Source: an uncultured Chryseobacterium sp.
Lineage (GTDB): Bacteria; Bacteroidota; Bacteroidia; Flavobacteriales; Weeksellaceae
Assembly: GCA_913774355.1 (NCBI GenBank)
Contig: CAJYGB010000038.1
Span: 1 to 64,000, forward strand
Length of the DNA: 64,000 nt
Direction of reading: 5' to 3'
The position numbers were made by a program, and so were the translations under genes. This document shows positions 61,846 through 64,000 of the stretch, in pieces; within the stretch, counting starts at the first letter, position 1; each line of letters opens with the position of its first letter. The notes under the pieces were generated by a model. It was given only the letters and a program-made list of their open reading frames with translations, made no database searches and was not told the DNA's origin.

Positions 61846-62882
61846 GGTGCTACGGTTTTAGTGGTTTGCGGCATTTGTTCCAACACAGCTTTTGCCGCTT
61901 TGATGGAATCAACCACTTTTTCGCGGTTATCCTGCTCTTTAAGGATTTTTTCGATGTTCGGTTCGATCATTTTAGTCATTTCCTCTACGGAAACACTGTT
62001 GGCATTAGGATCATTCAGAAGTCTTCTCCATGGTTTTCTTTTGCCCCAACCGTAATCGCCATATACGAGAACCGGTGTTCCTTTGGCTTTTGTGGTGGCC
62101 CCTCCCGGATTCAGCACCCAGGTATCGGCATAGTTGTACAGCCATTTTGCATCGTTCATCAATAGGCGTAAACATGAATGTGATGCAGGATAACCCGGAA
62201 GGTCATATTGATGCCATCCGATCCCGTCAAGATTAAAGATATTGAAATTATACGGCAGTTTCCATTCGCTGCTTACGGTAGAAATAGCCAGCTGCTTTTT
62301 CCAGTTGGCAAAAGTAAGGCCGGTTTTTGTTTTGGCAGCTTTTTTCCCCATACTGGTCGGACCCCATTTTACCAGCGTTCCGTTTGAATAAACACCGAAT
62401 GCCTGAATAGGGTATGAAAATACGACGAACTTCTTCACCGGGCTCAATACGTCAAGCTGCATTGGGAACGGTGCATATTCCATCAGTGTCGTATCGATTT
62501 TTGCCGGAACTACCAAAGTATCTGCATTCCATTTATTTTTAGAATCGAGACGATTCAGGGCAAAGATGGCATACAGCTCTCCTGCTGAATATTTTTTATT
62601 GAAAACAGCGAACAGCGAATCTTTCATTTTTTTATCTTTTGGGAAAATAAACGCATTGTAGAAACCATCCTCCTGCATGGCTGGCGGCATAGATTCTTTC
62701 TGAAATACAGAATCTTTTTTTGCAATAACTGAATCCTGCTTTTCATCAGATTGATCCAGTACTGCAGATGATGTGTCTTTGATCTTATCATTGATCTTTT
62801 CCATTTCCTTTTTACAGGAAAGCAGCATGAATGCTATGCACAGGGCAGAAAGAAATGATTTTTTCACAGATATGTTTTTCAT
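61842..62882 (-). CDS. L,D-transpeptidase (YkuD) lipoprotein
   Basis: 346 residues. Lipobox LLSCK at about Cys23. C-terminal YkuD domain with IGWHQYDLPGYPASHSCLRLL, where Cys in SHSCLR is the nucleophile. Cross-links or tethers peptidoglycan. Distinct from the shorter L,D-transpeptidase at 22506. Confidence 0.9.
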   Translation of the reverse strand: MKNISVKKSFLSALCIAFMLLSCKKEMEKINDKIKDTSSAVLDQSDEKQDSVIAKKDSVFQKESMPPAMQEDGFYNAFIFPKDKKMKDSLFAVFNKKYSAGELYAIFALNRLDSKNKWNADTLVVPAKIDTTLMEYAPFPMQLDVLSPVKKFVVFSYPIQAFGVYSNGTLVKWGPTSMGKKAAKTKTGLTFANWKKQLAISTVSSEWKLPYNFNIFNLDGIGWHQYDLPGYPASHSCLRLLMNDAKWLYNYADTWVLNPGGATTKAKGTPVLVYGDYGWGKRKPWRRLLNDPNANSVSVEEMTKMIEPNIEKILKEQDNREKVVDSIKAAKAVLEQMPQTTKTVAP

Positions 62883-63044
62883 AAATAAATAACAGTCGAA
62901 TTGATTTTTCCTACTCAGTGCAAATATCAGACCTAAAAAGGATTGAAAAAATACAAACTGAAAATACTATAAAAATACGGTGGTTAGCATTGCTCAAGCC
63001 CTCAATTTTACGCCTGATTTCAGGTTTTGTAACTTATCTCAGAA

Positions 63045-63245
63045 TCATTCAATACCAAAATTAAAAACTTCAGAATGCAGCTCTGCGGTGTGAAAGACAG
63101 AACTTCCTTTCTTATTCAGATTAGCTAAACTTTTTTCCTGGTCCCAAGGTTTTGATAGTAACCCCAAAAAGCCTTTATAATAAGCATTGCGGCTTGCAGA
63201 ATCTAAATATAGACGCAGCACATAAAAAAATCCTGTAAAAATGAT
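63045..63245 (-). pseudogene. truncated C-terminal gene fragment
   Basis: Reverse-strand frame of 67 codons ending at TGA 63045-63047 that reads like real protein (RLYLDSASRNAYYKGFLG ... VFHTAELHSEVFNFGIE). Its upstream end is a stop at 63246-63248 inside the terminator hairpin, with no ATG. Probably the 3' end of a gene cut by recombination. Family not recognised. Confidence 0.45.
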
Positions 63246-63255
63246 TTACAGGATT
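63229..63255 (-). terminator. perfect terminator hairpin next to tRNA fragment
   Basis: AATCCTGTAAA (63229-63239) pairs perfectly with TTTACAGGATT (63245-63255), with a T-run on the - strand. It probably came from the downstream side of a tRNA gene. Confidence 0.7.
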
Positions 63256-63272
63256 TGTGATCCGGACGGGAC
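63256..63272 (-). other. tRNA 3'-end-like fragment, possible attachment site
   Basis: On the - strand GTCCCGTCCGGATCACA, which looks like the T-arm and acceptor end of a tRNA. E. coli tRNA-Asp has GTCCCGTCCG in the same place. It is directly followed by the terminator, and the rest of the tRNA is absent. A tRNA-Asp-derived integration scar is the best guess. Confidence 0.45.
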
Positions 63273-63465
63273 ACTTTTGCATAAAAAGGCAGTTTACTTT
63301 GAGACAACTACTTTTTTTATTATCTCTGTTTTTTTTCCCTGCTCTATTTGTAGCATAACCTTTCAGTATATTTGTACTTAAAAGTATTAAGTCTTTTTTA
63401 TCTTGGAGAATTTAACTGCCAGATGAGCTGTTGCTATTATGTCCTCACTTCCGGTTTTCTCTAGT
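63273..63465. other. stretch before the partial SDR gene
   Basis: No gene seen; AT-rich. It lies on the right side of the tRNA-fragment scar. Confidence 0.4.
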
Positions 63466-64000
63466 CTAAACTGCTGTGTAGCCCCCATCAATAGTATAGT
63501 AACCACCATTGATAAAAGTAGAGGTATCTAAGCTCAAAAACAGAACTAAATTTGCCACTTCTTCCGCTTTTCCTAAACGTCCGATAGGATGTCTGGTCAC
63601 TAAAGTTTTGTAGGCTTGTTCGTCTAGCGCATTTAATAACGGTGTATCGATGTATCCTGGCCCAACAGCATTAATGCGGATATTATGTGCAGCATACTCC
63701 ACTCCGAAATTTCGCGTAAGCCCTAATACCCCGTGCTTGGCAGCCGCATAGCCTACCGAACCTGGCACAGCAGTAATACTGTGGATTGAGCCCAAATTAA
63801 CAATTGCACCGCCACCGTTTTTCAGCATCTGTTGTGTAGCATATTTGCAGCCATAAAAAACACCGTTCAGGTTAATATCTATAATAGTTTTCCAATCTTC
63901 AATGCTTTGTTCTGCTGCAGGATTGATTTTCCCACCAATCCCCGCATTATTGCACGCAATATCCAACCGGCCATATTTTTCCACCGTTTTTGCAACCAGT
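63466..64000 (-). CDS. SDR-family oxidoreductase, 5' end beyond right edge
   Basis: 178 codons visible, still open at the right edge; an in-frame GTG at 63984 is internal, not the start. Rossmann short-chain dehydrogenase: NNAGIGG, catalytic Ser in LGSIHS, Tyr-Lys in YAAAKHG, and INAVGPGYIDTPL. Ends with GGYTAV. Likely NAD(P)-dependent; substrate unknown. Lies on the far side of the tRNA-fragment scar. Confidence 0.88.
   Translation of the reverse strand, partial: LVAKTVEKYGRLDIACNNAGIGGKINPAAEQSIEDWKTIIDINLNGVFYGCKYATQQMLKNGGGAIVNLGSIHSITAVPGSVGYAAAKHGVLGLTRNFGVEYAAHNIRINAVGPGYIDTPLLNALDEQAYKTLVTRHPIGRLGKAEEVANLVLFLSLDTSTFINGGYYTIDGGYTAV

Noticed and set aside
1..64000. CRISPR array, rRNA or intact tRNA genes
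   Set aside because: No regular direct-repeat array and no complete RNA gene seen; only a tRNA-like fragment at 63256-63272.

Overview
The window looks like a chromosomal stretch from a Chryseobacterium-like bacterium (Bacteroidota, Flavobacteriia, Weeksellaceae). The basis is the AT-rich composition, the gliding/type IX gene gldD, the Bacteroidota-type promoter boxes (TAnnTTTG), a T6SSiii-type sheath pair, M13 peptidases and a GH18-deacetylase-GT2 fusion. Species was not determined; no database search was possible.

Region by region. 1-5030 is an AT-rich accessory stretch. It holds an IS5-type transposase cut by the left edge and sitting inside a propeller-sensor gene, a lipoprotein with one c-heme motif, a decayed glycine-rich bacteriocin-like gene, a small Cys-rich protein, and an XRE-like regulator divergent from a small gene whose promoter carries a perfect palindrome. 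5128-19134 is the most coherent system. An NtrB/NtrC-like two-component pair lies divergent from an efflux operon: HlyD adaptor, a secreted HEFNH putative metallopeptidase, an ABC ATPase, two MacB/FtsX permeases and a TolC-like outer membrane protein. A candidate sigma-54 promoter (9154-9168) and two phased copies of TGTCCGnnnCCGnACA (9054-9090) lie upstream of the operon. A frameshifted DUF1016 nuclease gene separates them from the regulators.

19387-33383 is mostly housekeeping: photolyase, SRPBCC protein, L,D-transpeptidase, DUF2459, queG, rhodanese, HD hydrolase, alpha/beta hydrolase, nitronate monooxygenase-like protein, SurA-like isomerase, PfkB kinase, gldD, mutY. 33461-35290 is a two-gene T6SS sheath operon (tssB, tssC) with no other recognisable T6SS gene in the window. 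35547-43533 holds two tandem M13 peptidases and the 1133-residue GH18-NodB-GT2 protein. 43617-51710 holds cinA, a DUF7832-like protein, a lipocalin, a LytS/LytT-like pair, a nonsense-mutated exported gene, a SIMPL protein and a STAS-like protein. 51815-62882 holds an MFS exporter with a divergent AraC regulator, lipA, a sigma factor, tyrS, an esterase, an aspartyl protease-PDZ protein with a membrane partner, and a second L,D-transpeptidase.

The right end (62883-64000) looks like a recombination scar. A 17-nt tRNA 3'-end-like fragment lies next to a perfect terminator, followed by a truncated reading frame and a partial SDR gene. Several families of dispersed intergenic repeats recur; one occupies three successive gaps of the efflux operon.
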